Shown: positions 53,169-64,000 of the stretch, in pieces
Position numbering within the stretch: position 1 is the first letter of the stretch
How the letters are laid out: the number at the start of each line of letters is the position of its first letter
Origin: DAITBA01 sp036824005
Lineage (GTDB): Bacteria; Pseudomonadota; Gammaproteobacteria; Burkholderiales; Rhodocyclaceae
Assembly: GCA_036824005.1 (NCBI GenBank)
Contig: DAITBA010000020.1
Location: 8,104-72,103, forward strand
Reading direction: 5' to 3'
Length of the DNA stretch: 64,000 nt
The notes under the pieces: generated by a model
Told to the model about the DNA's origin: nothing
The model's input: only the letters and a program-made list of their open reading frames with translations
The model's database searches: none
Position numbers and translations under genes: made by a program

Positions 53169-53882
53169 TCACACCGATGCCGGCCCGGCCCGCGACAGAC
53201 GCTGTACCGCCAATTCCACGATCGCCGCCACCGCCTCTTCGACCGTGAGCGAGGTGGTATCGATCAGCACGGCGTCCGCGCACTTTTGCAATGGCGCAAC
53301 GCTGCGCGCACTATCCCGCGCATCGCGCTCGCGCATGTCCCGCAAAAGACTGTCAATATTAGCAGGCAAGCCTTTTTCGATCAACTGGTTATAGCGTCGC
53401 CGCGCGCGCGCTTCGGCACTCGCGGTAAGAAACACCTTGAGCACCGCCTCCGAAAAGACGACGGAACCCATGTCGCGCCCTTCCGCCACGAGTCCGGGCT
53501 GCTCGCGGAAGGCGCGCTGGCGTTCGAGCAGGGCCGCGCGCACAGCCGGCAGCGCCGCAACGCGCGAGGCGGCGACGGAGACATCCTCGCCGCGAATGCG
53601 CTCGCTTACATCCGCATCATCGAGCAGCACGCGATCGGCGGCGAAGCGGGCCGGCAGCCGTGCCGCGACCGCCGCCACCGCCTGCTCGTCCTCCAGCGAT
53701 ACGTTGGCCTGCACGGCAGCAAGCGCCACCAGCCGGTACAGCGAGCCGCTGTCCAGGTAGTGGAAGCCGAGTTCCTGTGCTACGCGGGCCGCCACGGTGC
53801 CCTTGCCCGACGCCGATGGCCCATCGATGGCGATAACAGGTGCCGACCAATCGTCAGGCACGGATGGCGAGTCTCGGGACAT
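53169..53882 (-). CDS. cmk: Cytidylate kinase
   Basis: A 237-residue kinase; ATG 53882. VIAIDGPSASGKGTVAARVA holds the P-loop (about 20-29); LDSGSLYRLVALAA and VAEGRDMGSVVF are conserved. It phosphorylates CMP and dCMP. It lies 5 bases after aroA and before rpsA. Confidence 0.96.
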   Translation of the reverse strand: MSRDSPSVPDDWSAPVIAIDGPSASGKGTVAARVAQELGFHYLDSGSLYRLVALAAVQANVSLEDEQAVAAVAARLPARFAADRVLLDDADVSERIRGEDVSVAASRVAALPAVRAALLERQRAFREQPGLVAEGRDMGSVVFSEAVLKVFLTASAEARARRRYNQLIEKGLPANIDSLLRDMRERDARDSARSVAPLQKCADAVLIDTTSLTVEEAVAAIVELAVQRLSRAGPASV

Positions 53883-53887
53883 GGCGC

Positions 53888-55201
53888 TTACGCCCGCTGG
53901 CAGATAGTGTCGAACACCGCAAAATATTCCGGAAAGGTTTTCGCGACGCATTCCGGATCGTTGATCCGCACCGCCACACCGCCCAGCGCCGCAAGGGAAA
54001 AGCACATGGCGATGCGATGATCGTCGTAAGTGTCGATGGTGGCCGGGCGCAGTTGCACCGGTGGCGTGACACGCAGGTAATCGGCGCCTTGCTCGACGCT
54101 CGCGCCGAGTTTGCGCAATTCCGTTGCCATGGCGGCGATGCGGTCGGTTTCCTTGACCCGCCAGCTCGCGATATTGCGCAGGGTCGAGGTGCCCTTGGCG
54201 AACAACGCCATGACCGCTAGCGTCATCGCCGCGTCGGGAATGTGGTTAAGGTCCGCCTCCAGCGGCCGGAGTGCGCCCTGCGCAGGCGCCCGCGATTCGA
54301 TCCAGTTCTCGCCCAAGCATACCTGCGCGCCCATGCGTTCGAGCATCTCGGTGAAGCGCACGTCCCCCTGGATGCTGTCCCGCCCCACGCCTTCGACACG
54401 AACCGGTCCGCCGCCAATAGCGCCGGCAGCGAGGAAGTACGAGGCTGACGACGCATCGCCCTCGACGCGGGCAACACCGGGCGTTCGATAGCTTGCGCCG
54501 GCAGGAATCACAAATGCATGCCAGTTCTCCCGCTGCACATCGACCCCGAACCGCGCCATGAGATTGAGCGTCATGTCCACGTAGGGCTTGGAGATCAACT
54601 CGCCCGCCACCTCCACCCTGGCTGCCGCGCCCCGCAACGGCAATGCCATGAGCAAGGCGGTGAGAAACTGGCTCGACACGTCGCCACGCACGCTCAGTTG
54701 CATGTCCTGCGTGCCGGCGCCGGCCGCCATCCGTGCCGGTCGGATTTGCAGCGGGGGATATCCCTCCTGCCCCAGGTAGGCAATGTCGGCACCGATCGTG
54801 CGCAGCGCGTCCACCAGATCGCCGATGGGACGCTCGTGCATGCGCGGTACGCCGCGCAGTCGGTAGTGCCCGCTGGACAACGCCAGCGCCGCCGTCAGCG
54901 GCCGGAATGCAGTACCGGCGTTGCCGAGAAACAGATCGGCATCCTTGACAGGAAACGCGCCGTCCGCGCCGGTGACACGATAGTGGCCGCTGTCGCCCAG
55001 TCGCTCGCAGCGAACGCCGAGCGTGGCAAGGGCCTCCAGCATGCGATCGACATCATCGGCGCGCAGGAGATCGCGTACTTCCGTCTCACCCCGCGCCAGC
55101 GCGGCGAGCAGCAGGTAGCGATTGGAGATACTCTTCGATCCGGGCAGACGCACCGTGCCGGCAGCCACGCGAAGCGGCGGCAGATCCAGATATTTCATCA
55201 T
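53888..55201 (-). CDS. aroA: 3-phosphoshikimate 1-carboxyvinyltransferase (EPSP synthase)
   Basis: A 437-residue enzyme: LPGSKSISNRYLLLAALARG at about 19-38, DLFLGNAGTAFRPLTAALAL and the conserved DKLRVKE-like WRVKETDRIAAMATELRKLGA. It transfers the enolpyruvyl group of PEP to shikimate 3-phosphate. Start ATG at 55201 or 55198; the former overlaps the tyrA stop (ATGA). Part of the aromatic cluster. Confidence 0.96.
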   Translation of the reverse strand: MMKYLDLPPLRVAAGTVRLPGSKSISNRYLLLAALARGETEVRDLLRADDVDRMLEALATLGVRCERLGDSGHYRVTGADGAFPVKDADLFLGNAGTAFRPLTAALALSSGHYRLRGVPRMHERPIGDLVDALRTIGADIAYLGQEGYPPLQIRPARMAAGAGTQDMQLSVRGDVSSQFLTALLMALPLRGAAARVEVAGELISKPYVDMTLNLMARFGVDVQRENWHAFVIPAGASYRTPGVARVEGDASSASYFLAAGAIGGGPVRVEGVGRDSIQGDVRFTEMLERMGAQVCLGENWIESRAPAQGALRPLEADLNHIPDAAMTLAVMALFAKGTSTLRNIASWRVKETDRIAAMATELRKLGASVEQGADYLRVTPPVQLRPATIDTYDDHRIAMCFSLAALGGVAVRINDPECVAKTFPEYFAVFDTICQRA

Positions 55202-56091
55202 TCTCCCGATGCGCTGCCGACGATGCCGCCTTCCGCCCAGGCGTTGCGCGCCCGGCGCGCCCGGTCGAACACCGCTTCGAGCGCCGGCGCGTCGGCTGCG
55301 TCGAGCAATGCCCGCAGTTCCCCGAGCTGCAACAGGTAGGCGTCGAGTTCGGCGAGCAGCGCGGCACGGTTGGCGATGCAGATATCACGCCACATCTCGG
55401 GATGACTGCCGGCGATGCGTGTGAAATCGCGGAAGCCGCTCGCTGCATAGCTGAACAGAAGCGGCGCGTTGTCGCGTCGTGCGAGATCATCCACCAGCGC
55501 GTAGGCCAGCAAGTGTGGCAGATGACTGACCGCGGCGAAGACGAGATCATGTTCCTGCGGCGACATGAGACTGACGCTGGCGCCGCAGATGTGCCAGGCG
55601 CGGCGCACCCGTTCCACGCCCTGTGCCGTATTTTCCGGCAATGGTGTCATCACCACCCGCCGCCCCTGATAGAGCTCGGCGTTGGCCGCGGCAACACCAC
55701 TTCTCTCCGCCCCGGCAATGGGATGGCTAGGCACGAACTGGCCGATGCGCTCACCGAAGGCTCTGCGCGCAGCCGCGACGACGTCGCCCTTGGTACTGCC
55801 GCCGTCGGTGACCACGGTCTGCGGCTCGAGATGGGGCACGAGCGCCGCCATGAGGGATTCGAATTGACCGACCGGTGTCGCCAGCAGGACCAAATCGGTG
55901 CCGGCAAGGGCGGTGCGCCAGTCGCCGCTGGCGCTGTCAATCACGCCAAGATCCAGCGCCGCCTGCAGGGACGTACGTGAGCGGCCGACGCCGACGATCT
56001 CGGCAACCGCCCCGGCGGTGCGTAACGCCAGCGCGAACGAGCCGCCGATCAGCCCGACGCCGCAGACGACGACCTTGCGCAGTTCAGGCAC
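55198..56091 (-). CDS. tyrA: Prephenate dehydrogenase
   Basis: A 297-residue dehydrogenase. I chose the GTG at 56091 because GAGG lies 9 bases upstream; a TTG 30 bases earlier has no ribosome site. KVVVCGVGLIGGSFALAL is the NAD-binding start and SHPIAGAERSGVAAA the conserved substrate motif. It makes 4-hydroxyphenylpyruvate for tyrosine. No chorismate mutase part is fused; that part is in PheA. Confidence 0.94.
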   Translation of the reverse strand: MPELRKVVVCGVGLIGGSFALALRTAGAVAEIVGVGRSRTSLQAALDLGVIDSASGDWRTALAGTDLVLLATPVGQFESLMAALVPHLEPQTVVTDGGSTKGDVVAAARRAFGERIGQFVPSHPIAGAERSGVAAANAELYQGRRVVMTPLPENTAQGVERVRRAWHICGASVSLMSPQEHDLVFAAVSHLPHLLAYALVDDLARRDNAPLLFSYAASGFRDFTRIAGSHPEMWRDICIANRAALLAELDAYLLQLGELRALLDAADAPALEAVFDRARRARNAWAEGGIVGSASGE

Positions 56092-56171
56092 GAGATGGCG
56101 CCTCGCCCGCCGGCTCGACAACGATCAGCGGTCCCGCCACTGCCAAGGCCTGCCGCTCGGGCGCGGATTCG

Positions 56172-57260
56172 TCACAGCACTTTCTCCAGTGCTTCGAGGA
56201 ACCGCCGGTTCTCGCGCTCGAGACCGACGGTCACACGCAGATGCTCGGGCAGCCCGTAACCAGCAATGGGCCGCACGATGATGCCACGCTTGAGCAGCCC
56301 TTGGTTGACCCGGACGGCATCGCCGACGCGGAAGGTGACGAAGTTGCCGTGGGAAGGAATGTGCTCCAGGCCAAGGCGCTTCAGTCCTGCGACGATCTGC
56401 TCCAATCCCATTCGGTTCGCCTCGTAGCTTTCGGCGACAAAGGTGTGGTCATCGAGCGCGGCGATGGCGCCGGCCAGCGCCAGGTTGTTGCAGTTGAAGG
56501 GTTGACGGACGCGGTTCATCAGGTCTGCGATCTCCGCCGAGGTCAGCGCGTAGCCAACGCGTAATCCCGCCAGTCCGTAGATCTTGGAAAAGGTGCGGGT
56601 GATGATCAGGTTCGGAAACTCCTCCAGCCACGCCACCGTATCGACCCGCTCCGCCGGCGGCAGGTACTCGTTGTAGGCCTCGTCGAGCACGACCACGACA
56701 TCATGCGGCAGCTCGGCCAAGAACGCCTTCAACTGGGCGTACGGCAGAAAGGTTCCGGTCGGGTTGTTCGGATTGGCAATCCAGGCCATTCGCGTCTCCG
56801 GCGTAAGCGCGGCATGCATGGCATCGAGGTCGTGACCATAATGCTTCGCTGGCACCACGATGCATTGCGCCCCCGCCGACATGGTCGCCAGCGGATAGAC
56901 CGCGAAGGCGTGCTGGGCCATGACCGCGGCACGACCCGGCGCCAGAAACACGCGCGCCGCCAGATCAAGCACATCGTTCGAGCCGTTACCCAGGACGATG
57001 CGATCCACGCCAAAGCCATACTTCTGCGCCAGGGCCTTCTTTAGCTCGAAGTCGTCCGGGTAGCGCTCGACGCCGGCCAGCGCCGCCTGCACCGCGGCGC
57101 GCGCTTTCGGGCTCATGCCATTCGGATTCTCGTTAGAGGCGAGCTTGACGATGTCCTTCTCGTCGAGCCCCATTTCCCGTGCCAGCTCGGTGATCGGCTT
57201 GCCCGGCTGATAGGGCGATATGGCGCGGATGTACCGCGGAGCGAGGTCGGCAATGGTCAT
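56172..57260 (-). CDS. hisC: Histidinol-phosphate aminotransferase
   Basis: A 362-residue PLP aminotransferase: LASNENPNGMSPKA, IANPNNPTGTFL, VLDEAYNEYLP and TFSKIYGLAGLRVGYAL with the PLP lysine. HisC enzymes serve histidine synthesis and may also transaminate aromatic amino acids; the location between tyrA and pheA supports the latter as well. Confidence 0.93.
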   Translation of the reverse strand: MTIADLAPRYIRAISPYQPGKPITELAREMGLDEKDIVKLASNENPNGMSPKARAAVQAALAGVERYPDDFELKKALAQKYGFGVDRIVLGNGSNDVLDLAARVFLAPGRAAVMAQHAFAVYPLATMSAGAQCIVVPAKHYGHDLDAMHAALTPETRMAWIANPNNPTGTFLPYAQLKAFLAELPHDVVVVLDEAYNEYLPPAERVDTVAWLEEFPNLIITRTFSKIYGLAGLRVGYALTSAEIADLMNRVRQPFNCNNLALAGAIAALDDHTFVAESYEANRMGLEQIVAGLKRLGLEHIPSHGNFVTFRVGDAVRVNQGLLKRGIIVRPIAGYGLPEHLRVTVGLERENRRFLEALEKVL

Positions 57261-57269
57261 GGCATACCC

Positions 57270-58334
57270 TCAGAATACCGCGCTGGGATAGGACCCAAGC
57301 ACCTTGAGAAAGCCGGCGCGGTCGCGCAGCTCGGCGAGTGCTTCCGCCACCGCGGCGTCCTGCGCATGGCCTTCGATGTCGATGTAGAACACGTACTCCC
57401 ACAGCCCCGCCCGCGACGGCCGCGACTCGAACTTGGTCATGCTGACGCCCTTCCTGGCCAGCGGTTCGAGCAGTGCGTGGACCGCCCCCGGACGATTCTG
57501 CGCCGAGCAGGCGAACGAGGTCTTGTCGCGGCCCGAAGGACCGGCGTCGTGCTGACCGATCACGAGGAAACGCGTCGTGTTGTTCGGGTCGTCCTCGACG
57601 CGGCCGGCGAGGATGTTCAGTCCGTACAGCTCCGCCGCGGCATCGCCGGCGATGGCACACGACTCCGGATCGTCGGCTGCCAGGCGCGCCGCCTCGGCAT
57701 TGCTCGCCACCGGCACCCGCGGCAATTGCGCCAGATTGCGGCTCAGCCACTCGTGGCATTGCGCCAGCGATTGGGCGTGGGAATACAGCCGCTTGACGCC
57801 CTCGAGCGAAGTCGCCTTGCTCATCAAATTCTGGTGAATGCGTAGCACGATCTCGCCGCAGATCATCAGCGGTGTCGCCATGAGCAGATCGAGCGTGCGT
57901 CCGATCGCCCCTTCGGTGGAGTTCTCCACCGGTGCTACACCGTAGTCGGCGTTGCCCGCCTGAACGGCGCGAAATACATCGTCGATCGCCGGCAGCGGCA
58001 CAAACGTCGGCGCACTGCCGAAATGCTTGCGCGCCGCGCTCTCGGAAAAGGTCCCGGCGGGTCCAAGGTAGGCGATGCACAGCGGCTGCTCCAGCGCGAG
58101 GCAGGCGGACATGATTTCGCGGAAAATGCGGCCGACGGTGGCCGCATCCAGCGGCCCCGGATTGGTGTCGAGCACGCGCCGCAGAACCTGGGCCTCGCGT
58201 TCGGGACGATAGATGGCGCCGTGCTTGATCTCGCCGATGCGGTGCGCGATCTGGGCGCGGCGGTTGAGCCGCTCCAGGATATCGCCGTCGATGCGGTCGA
58301 TCTCGTCGCGCAATCGCTGCAGTTCGTCGCTCAT
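57270..58334 (-). CDS. pheA: Chorismate mutase / prephenate dehydratase
   Basis: A 354-residue fusion: AroQ chorismate mutase (about 1-85, LRDEIDRIDGDILERLNRRAQ), prephenate dehydratase (about 90-270, LGPAGTFSESAARKHFG) and a C-terminal ACT domain with the FESRPSRAGLWEYVFYIDIEGH feedback motif. It leads to phenylpyruvate. Nine bases upstream of hisC. Confidence 0.96.
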   Translation of the reverse strand: MSDELQRLRDEIDRIDGDILERLNRRAQIAHRIGEIKHGAIYRPEREAQVLRRVLDTNPGPLDAATVGRIFREIMSACLALEQPLCIAYLGPAGTFSESAARKHFGSAPTFVPLPAIDDVFRAVQAGNADYGVAPVENSTEGAIGRTLDLLMATPLMICGEIVLRIHQNLMSKATSLEGVKRLYSHAQSLAQCHEWLSRNLAQLPRVPVASNAEAARLAADDPESCAIAGDAAAELYGLNILAGRVEDDPNNTTRFLVIGQHDAGPSGRDKTSFACSAQNRPGAVHALLEPLARKGVSMTKFESRPSRAGLWEYVFYIDIEGHAQDAAVAEALAELRDRAGFLKVLGSYPSAVF

Positions 58335-58423
58335 TGCATTCCGTGTGACGCGGGATGGATGGTGGCAGCGCTCATCATCGCAGATCGTGGCGGGGTTCGG
58401 CTACGCCCCCATCGCTTTGCCCC

Positions 58424-59611
58424 CTATGCGGCCGGCAGCGGCAAGTAGCGTACCGCCAGCACCCCCTTGATCGCCGCAATGGATTCGATCACCGCGTCCG
58501 GTACGGCGCTGTCGACGTCCACCAGGGTGTAGGCCATCTCGCCGCGCGACTTGTTGAGCATGTTGTGAATGTTGAGGTTGGACTTGGCCATGCTCGTCGA
58601 CATCTGTCCGACCATGTTCGGCACGTTGGCGTTGGCGATGGCCAGCCGGAAGGCGGACTCCCGCGACATGATCACGTTGGGAAAATTGACGGCGTTTTGG
58701 ATGTTGCCGTGCTCGAGGTAGTCGCGCACCTGGTCCACCACCATCACCGCGCAGTTGTCCTCCGCCTCGCGCGTCGAGGCGCCGAGGTGCGGCAACGCAA
58801 TGACATTGGGATGGGTATTGATCTTCGCACTGGGAAAGTCGCACACGTAGTAGCGCAGCTTCTGCGCCTCCAGCGCCGCCAAGATCGCGCTCTCGTTCAC
58901 CACGCCTTCGCGGGAGAAATTCAGCAGCACGGCGCCATGGCGGAGATGCTCGGCGTTCTCGGCGTTGATGAGTTGCCGCGTCGCCTCCACCAGCGGCACA
59001 TGCAGAGTTATGAAATGGCAACTCTTCAGCACTTCGCCGACGCTGTTGGCCTTGCGCACCTGCGAGGGCAAACTCCAGGCCGCATCGACGGTGATTTCAG
59101 GGTCGTAGCCGAGCACGTGCATGCCCAGCTTGATGGCCGCATCGGCGACCAGGCAGCCGATCTTGCCCAGACCGATCACGCCCAGCGTATGGCCCGCGAG
59201 TTCGTAGCCGGCGAACTGCTTCTTGCCGTCCTCGACCCGCTTGTCCATGTCGGCCGCCTTGGGGTCGAGCCCGGCGACGAAACGCAGCGCCCCGGTCAGG
59301 TTGCGCGCCGCCATGAGCATGCCCGAAATGACCAGCTCCTTCACGGCATTGGCGTTGGCACCGGGCGCGTTGAATACCGGCACACCACGGGCACTCATCG
59401 CCTTGACGGGGATATTGTTAGTACCGGCACCGGCCCGGCCAATGGCCTTGACGCTGTTGGCGATATCCATGGCGTGCATGTCTTGGGAGCGCACCAGGAT
59501 GGCGTCCGGCTCGGCGATATCCTTGCCGGTGACATACAGATCGTGCGGTAGGCGCTTCAGCCCGAGCTGCGAGATCTGATTCAGGACGAGGATCTTGAAC
59601 GGATCAGCCAT
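58424..59611 (-). CDS. serA: D-3-phosphoglycerate dehydrogenase
   Basis: A 395-residue enzyme, ATG 59611. NAD domain: LGVIGLGKIGCLVADAAIKLG; ARGVPVFNAPGANANAVKELV, FSREGVVNE and ALPHLGASTREAEDNC are conserved in SerA. A C-terminal ACT domain (about 320-390) offers feedback control. It starts 8 bases inside the end of serC. Its position between serC and pheA is notable because many betaproteobacterial clusters pass from serC directly to pheA. Confidence 0.95.
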   Translation of the reverse strand: MADPFKILVLNQISQLGLKRLPHDLYVTGKDIAEPDAILVRSQDMHAMDIANSVKAIGRAGAGTNNIPVKAMSARGVPVFNAPGANANAVKELVISGMLMAARNLTGALRFVAGLDPKAADMDKRVEDGKKQFAGYELAGHTLGVIGLGKIGCLVADAAIKLGMHVLGYDPEITVDAAWSLPSQVRKANSVGEVLKSCHFITLHVPLVEATRQLINAENAEHLRHGAVLLNFSREGVVNESAILAALEAQKLRYYVCDFPSAKINTHPNVIALPHLGASTREAEDNCAVMVVDQVRDYLEHGNIQNAVNFPNVIMSRESAFRLAIANANVPNMVGQMSTSMAKSNLNIHNMLNKSRGEMAYTLVDVDSAVPDAVIESIAAIKGVLAVRYLPLPAA

Positions 59612-60686
59612 GTTTGGCCTCGAAATCGCGCATGTAGTTGACCAGGGTGCGCACACCTTCCACGGGCATGGCGTTGTAGATCGAGGCGCGCATGCCGCCC
59701 ACCGAGCGGTGGCCCTTCAGCTGCACCATGCCGCGTTCCTTGGCGCCCTTGAGAAAGGACTCGTCGAGCTCGGCGTTGGCCAAAGTGAAAGGGACATTCA
59801 TGCGCGAGCGATCTTCCTTGCGCACGGGATTGCGGTAAAACATCGTGCCGTCTAGATAATCGTATAGCAACTGCGCTTTCTCGACATTGCGCCTCTCCAT
59901 CGCGGCCAGACCGCCGTTGCGCTTCAGCCACTGGAAGACCAGGCCGGCGATATAGATGCCGTACGTCGGCGGCGTGTTGTACATGGAGCCGTTGTCCGCG
60001 TGCACCTTGTAGTCCATCATCGTCGGCGGCGTTGGCGTCGCCTTGCCGATGAGATCCTCGCGCACGATGACGATCGCCAGCCCAGCCGGGCCGATGTTCT
60101 TCTGCGCGCCGGCGTAGATGACACCGAATCTGGACACATCCACCGGCCGCGACAGAATGTCGGACGACATGTCGGCAACCAGCGGCACCTCGCCGGTGTC
60201 CGGCAGCCAGTGGTACTCGACGCCGCCGATGGTCTCGTTGGAGCAGATGTGGACGTAGGCGGCATCCTTGTCGAGCTTCCAATCCGCTTGGGCCGGTACG
60301 TAGGTGAAGTTCCTGTCTTCGGCGGATGCGGCGACGTTGACCTGGCAGAAGAACTTGGCCTCCTTGATCGCCTTCTTGGACCATTCGCCGGTATTGATGT
60401 AGTCGGCGCGCTGCTTGCCGCGCAGCAGGTTGATCGGCACCATCTCGAACTGTGCCGTCGCGCCGCCCTGCAGGAACAGCACCTTGTAGTTGGACGGCAC
60501 CGCCAGCAGCTCGCGCAGATCGGCCTCCGCCTGCTCCGCGATACTGACGAACTCCTTGCCGCGATGGCTCATCTCCATGACCGACTGGCCGCTGCCGTGC
60601 CAGTCGAGCATTTCCTCCGCCGCCTGCTTGAGCACCTCCTCGGGCAATGCCGCCGGTCCGGCGCTGAAGTTGAATACACGTGCCAA
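59604..60686 (-). CDS. serC: Phosphoserine aminotransferase
   Basis: A 360-residue PLP enzyme with a TTG start preceded by GGAGGA (6 bases). MARVFNFSAGPAALPEEVL is the SerC start; GVIYAGAQKNIGPAGLAIV holds the PLP lysine. It converts 3-phosphohydroxypyruvate to phosphoserine, the step after SerA. Confidence 0.96.
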   Translation of the reverse strand: MARVFNFSAGPAALPEEVLKQAAEEMLDWHGSGQSVMEMSHRGKEFVSIAEQAEADLRELLAVPSNYKVLFLQGGATAQFEMVPINLLRGKQRADYINTGEWSKKAIKEAKFFCQVNVAASAEDRNFTYVPAQADWKLDKDAAYVHICSNETIGGVEYHWLPDTGEVPLVADMSSDILSRPVDVSRFGVIYAGAQKNIGPAGLAIVIVREDLIGKATPTPPTMMDYKVHADNGSMYNTPPTYGIYIAGLVFQWLKRNGGLAAMERRNVEKAQLLYDYLDGTMFYRNPVRKEDRSRMNVPFTLANAELDESFLKGAKERGMVQLKGHRSVGGMRASIYNAMPVEGVRTLVNYMRDFEAKHG

Positions 60687-60819
60687 GATTTCCTCCGCAG
60701 AAAAAAGTCCGTGAATCGGAATAGCCTACCAATCTCGTCGAAGCAGGAGCTGCGCGGTCGGATCGCGTTTAGCAACCCCGCTGCCGCTTCACCGGCTGAA
60801 ACCGCCCGGTCCCCGGCTT

Positions 60820-63360
<2,541 letters not shown>

Positions 63361-63669
63361 CGGGCTCAGGACGGGGGCGGCGGAAAAAGGGACTGCACGG
63401 GGCCGCCGCAAAAGATTTGGATTTTAACATGCCGGCGCCCACATGGTCAGCGCCGGGCAAGCTTCCCGACTGTGCCGGAGGGGCTCTGGAACCGGCGGGA
63501 ACGCGACGATCGCAAGCCCCTGAAGAGCGAGTGTCGTCGGCATGACAGTTGGCGTTGTGCGGGCCTTTCTTTTGTGCTTAAATCCGCCGGCAAAGCACGT
63601 CTGGATGCGGCGTAAGGCCGCGTCCGCATCAATTAAATTAACAATGAATTTCAGAGGAGGGAGATCATC
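63361..63669. promoter_or_regulatory. gyrA-ompA divergent region
   Basis: About 309 bases without a gene. For gyrA, CTGACC (63445-63450) and TAAAAT (63421-63426) on the minus strand are 18 bases apart. For ompA, TTGTGC (63555-63560) and TTAAAT (63578-63583) are 17 apart on the plus strand. The ompA leader carries a palindromic GATGCGG...CCGCATC stretch and then an A/T-rich stretch before a GGAGGG ribosome site. Confidence 0.5.
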
Positions 63670-64000
63670 GTGACAACGCCACGAATCGCGACGATGCTGA
63701 TGTTCGCTATGGCGGCCGGCGCAAGCGCACCGTTTGCCCTGGCTCAAACCAAGGACATAACCGTCACGCCCGGCAAGGGCATCATCCCGTATGTCATAGA
63801 CCAACGCGGTGTCGTGTCACGGAACTCGACCGGCCTGTGCTGGCGCACCGGCTACTGGACGCCGCAGGCAGCGGCGGAATTCCCCGAGGTAGGTTGCGTT
63901 TGCGACAAAGACCTGCTGCCGAAGGAGAAGTGCGAACCGCCGGCGCCGCCGCCTGTGGCCGCACCGGCGCCGGCGCCGGCCCCGGCGCCCGCACCGGCGC
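63670..64000 (+). CDS. ompA: OmpA-family outer-membrane protein (3' end outside window)
   Basis: A frame opening at GTG 63670, preceded by GGAGGGAG, runs to the window end with no stop (110 codons). A signal peptide ends at ALAQ (residue 30). The mature start KDITVTPGKGIIPYVIDQRG, then VVSRNSTGLCWRTGYWTP, is typical of betaproteobacterial OmpA-family proteins. It ends in a Pro/Ala-rich run, the usual linker before the OmpA peptidoglycan-binding domain, which lies outside. It is divergent from gyrA. Confidence 0.88.
   Translation, partial: MTTPRIATMLMFAMAAGASAPFALAQTKDITVTPGKGIIPYVIDQRGVVSRNSTGLCWRTGYWTPQAAAEFPEVGCVCDKDLLPKEKCEPPAPPPVAAPAPAPAPAPAPA

Noticed and set aside
63940..64000. Pro/Ala repeat at the right edge as a tandem repeat element
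   Set aside because: It is the coding linker of the OmpA-family protein, in frame.

Overview
The window is a contiguous piece of a betaproteobacterial chromosome. The evidence is gene order: ompA/gyrA/serC/pheA/hisC/tyrA/aroA/cmk/rpsA/ihfB/lapAB, surE-pcm-nlpD-rpoS, thrS-infC-rpmI-rplT-pheST-ihfA-merR, and an EpsL/EpsE/EpsF/EpsG type exopolysaccharide locus. The order or genus cannot be fixed from sequence alone; a Rhodocyclales- or Nitrosomonadales-like lineage would fit. No insertion sequence, phage, plasmid or CRISPR array was seen.

Region 1 (1-11.9 kb) is an exopolysaccharide/capsule locus that is visibly poorer in G+C than the rest. It holds a cut-off Wzx-type flippase, a Wzy/ligase-type polymerase, GDP-fucose synthesis (gmd, fcl), a tyrosine-kinase-like EpsG, a Wzz-like EpsF, the outer-membrane export lipid-A-side channel EpsE, a YdjC-type deacetylase, the barrel protein EpsL and, divergently, the initiating undecaprenyl-phosphate sugar transferase. 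Glycosyltransferases must lie beyond the left edge. Region 2 (12-24.9 kb) is housekeeping: a lytic transglycosylase, tRNA-Arg and tRNA-Ser genes, lysC, an orphan HTH regulator, a radical SAM enzyme, queD, a Bax-inhibitor-like membrane protein, rlmD, a ribosomal-oxygenase cupin, a Met-rich collagen-like lipoprotein, a metallo-beta-lactamase-fold protein, bamC, dapA and a histone-deacetylase-like hydrolase.

Region 3 (25-33.5 kb) has the moxR-DUF58-tgpA-mltB operon on the plus strand and surE-pcm-nlpD-rpoS on the minus strand, then tRNA-Pro. Region 4 (33.5-41.2 kb) is the translation cluster merR-ihfA-pheT-pheS-rplT-rpmI-infC-thrS with tRNA-Val upstream; infC uses a rare ATC start. Region 5 (41.2-49.3 kb) holds a small conserved protein, an exonuclease, ydbL-ynbE-ydbH envelope genes, cysM and heptose/UDP-glucuronate genes (hldD, hldE1, ugd). 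Region 6 (49.4-63.4 kb) is lapB-lapA-ihfB-rpsA-cmk-aroA-tyrA-hisC-pheA-serA-serC-gyrA, joining LPS quality control, aromatic amino acid, serine and nucleotide synthesis. The window ends inside an ompA-family gene.

The points most worth a second look are a small lipoprotein with thirteen perfect Gly-X-Y collagen triplets rich in Met, a Thr-containing mini-ORF plus terminator directly before thrS, a GyrA with Ala83/Glu87 at the quinolone-contact sites, and several unexplained long inverted repeats between genes.
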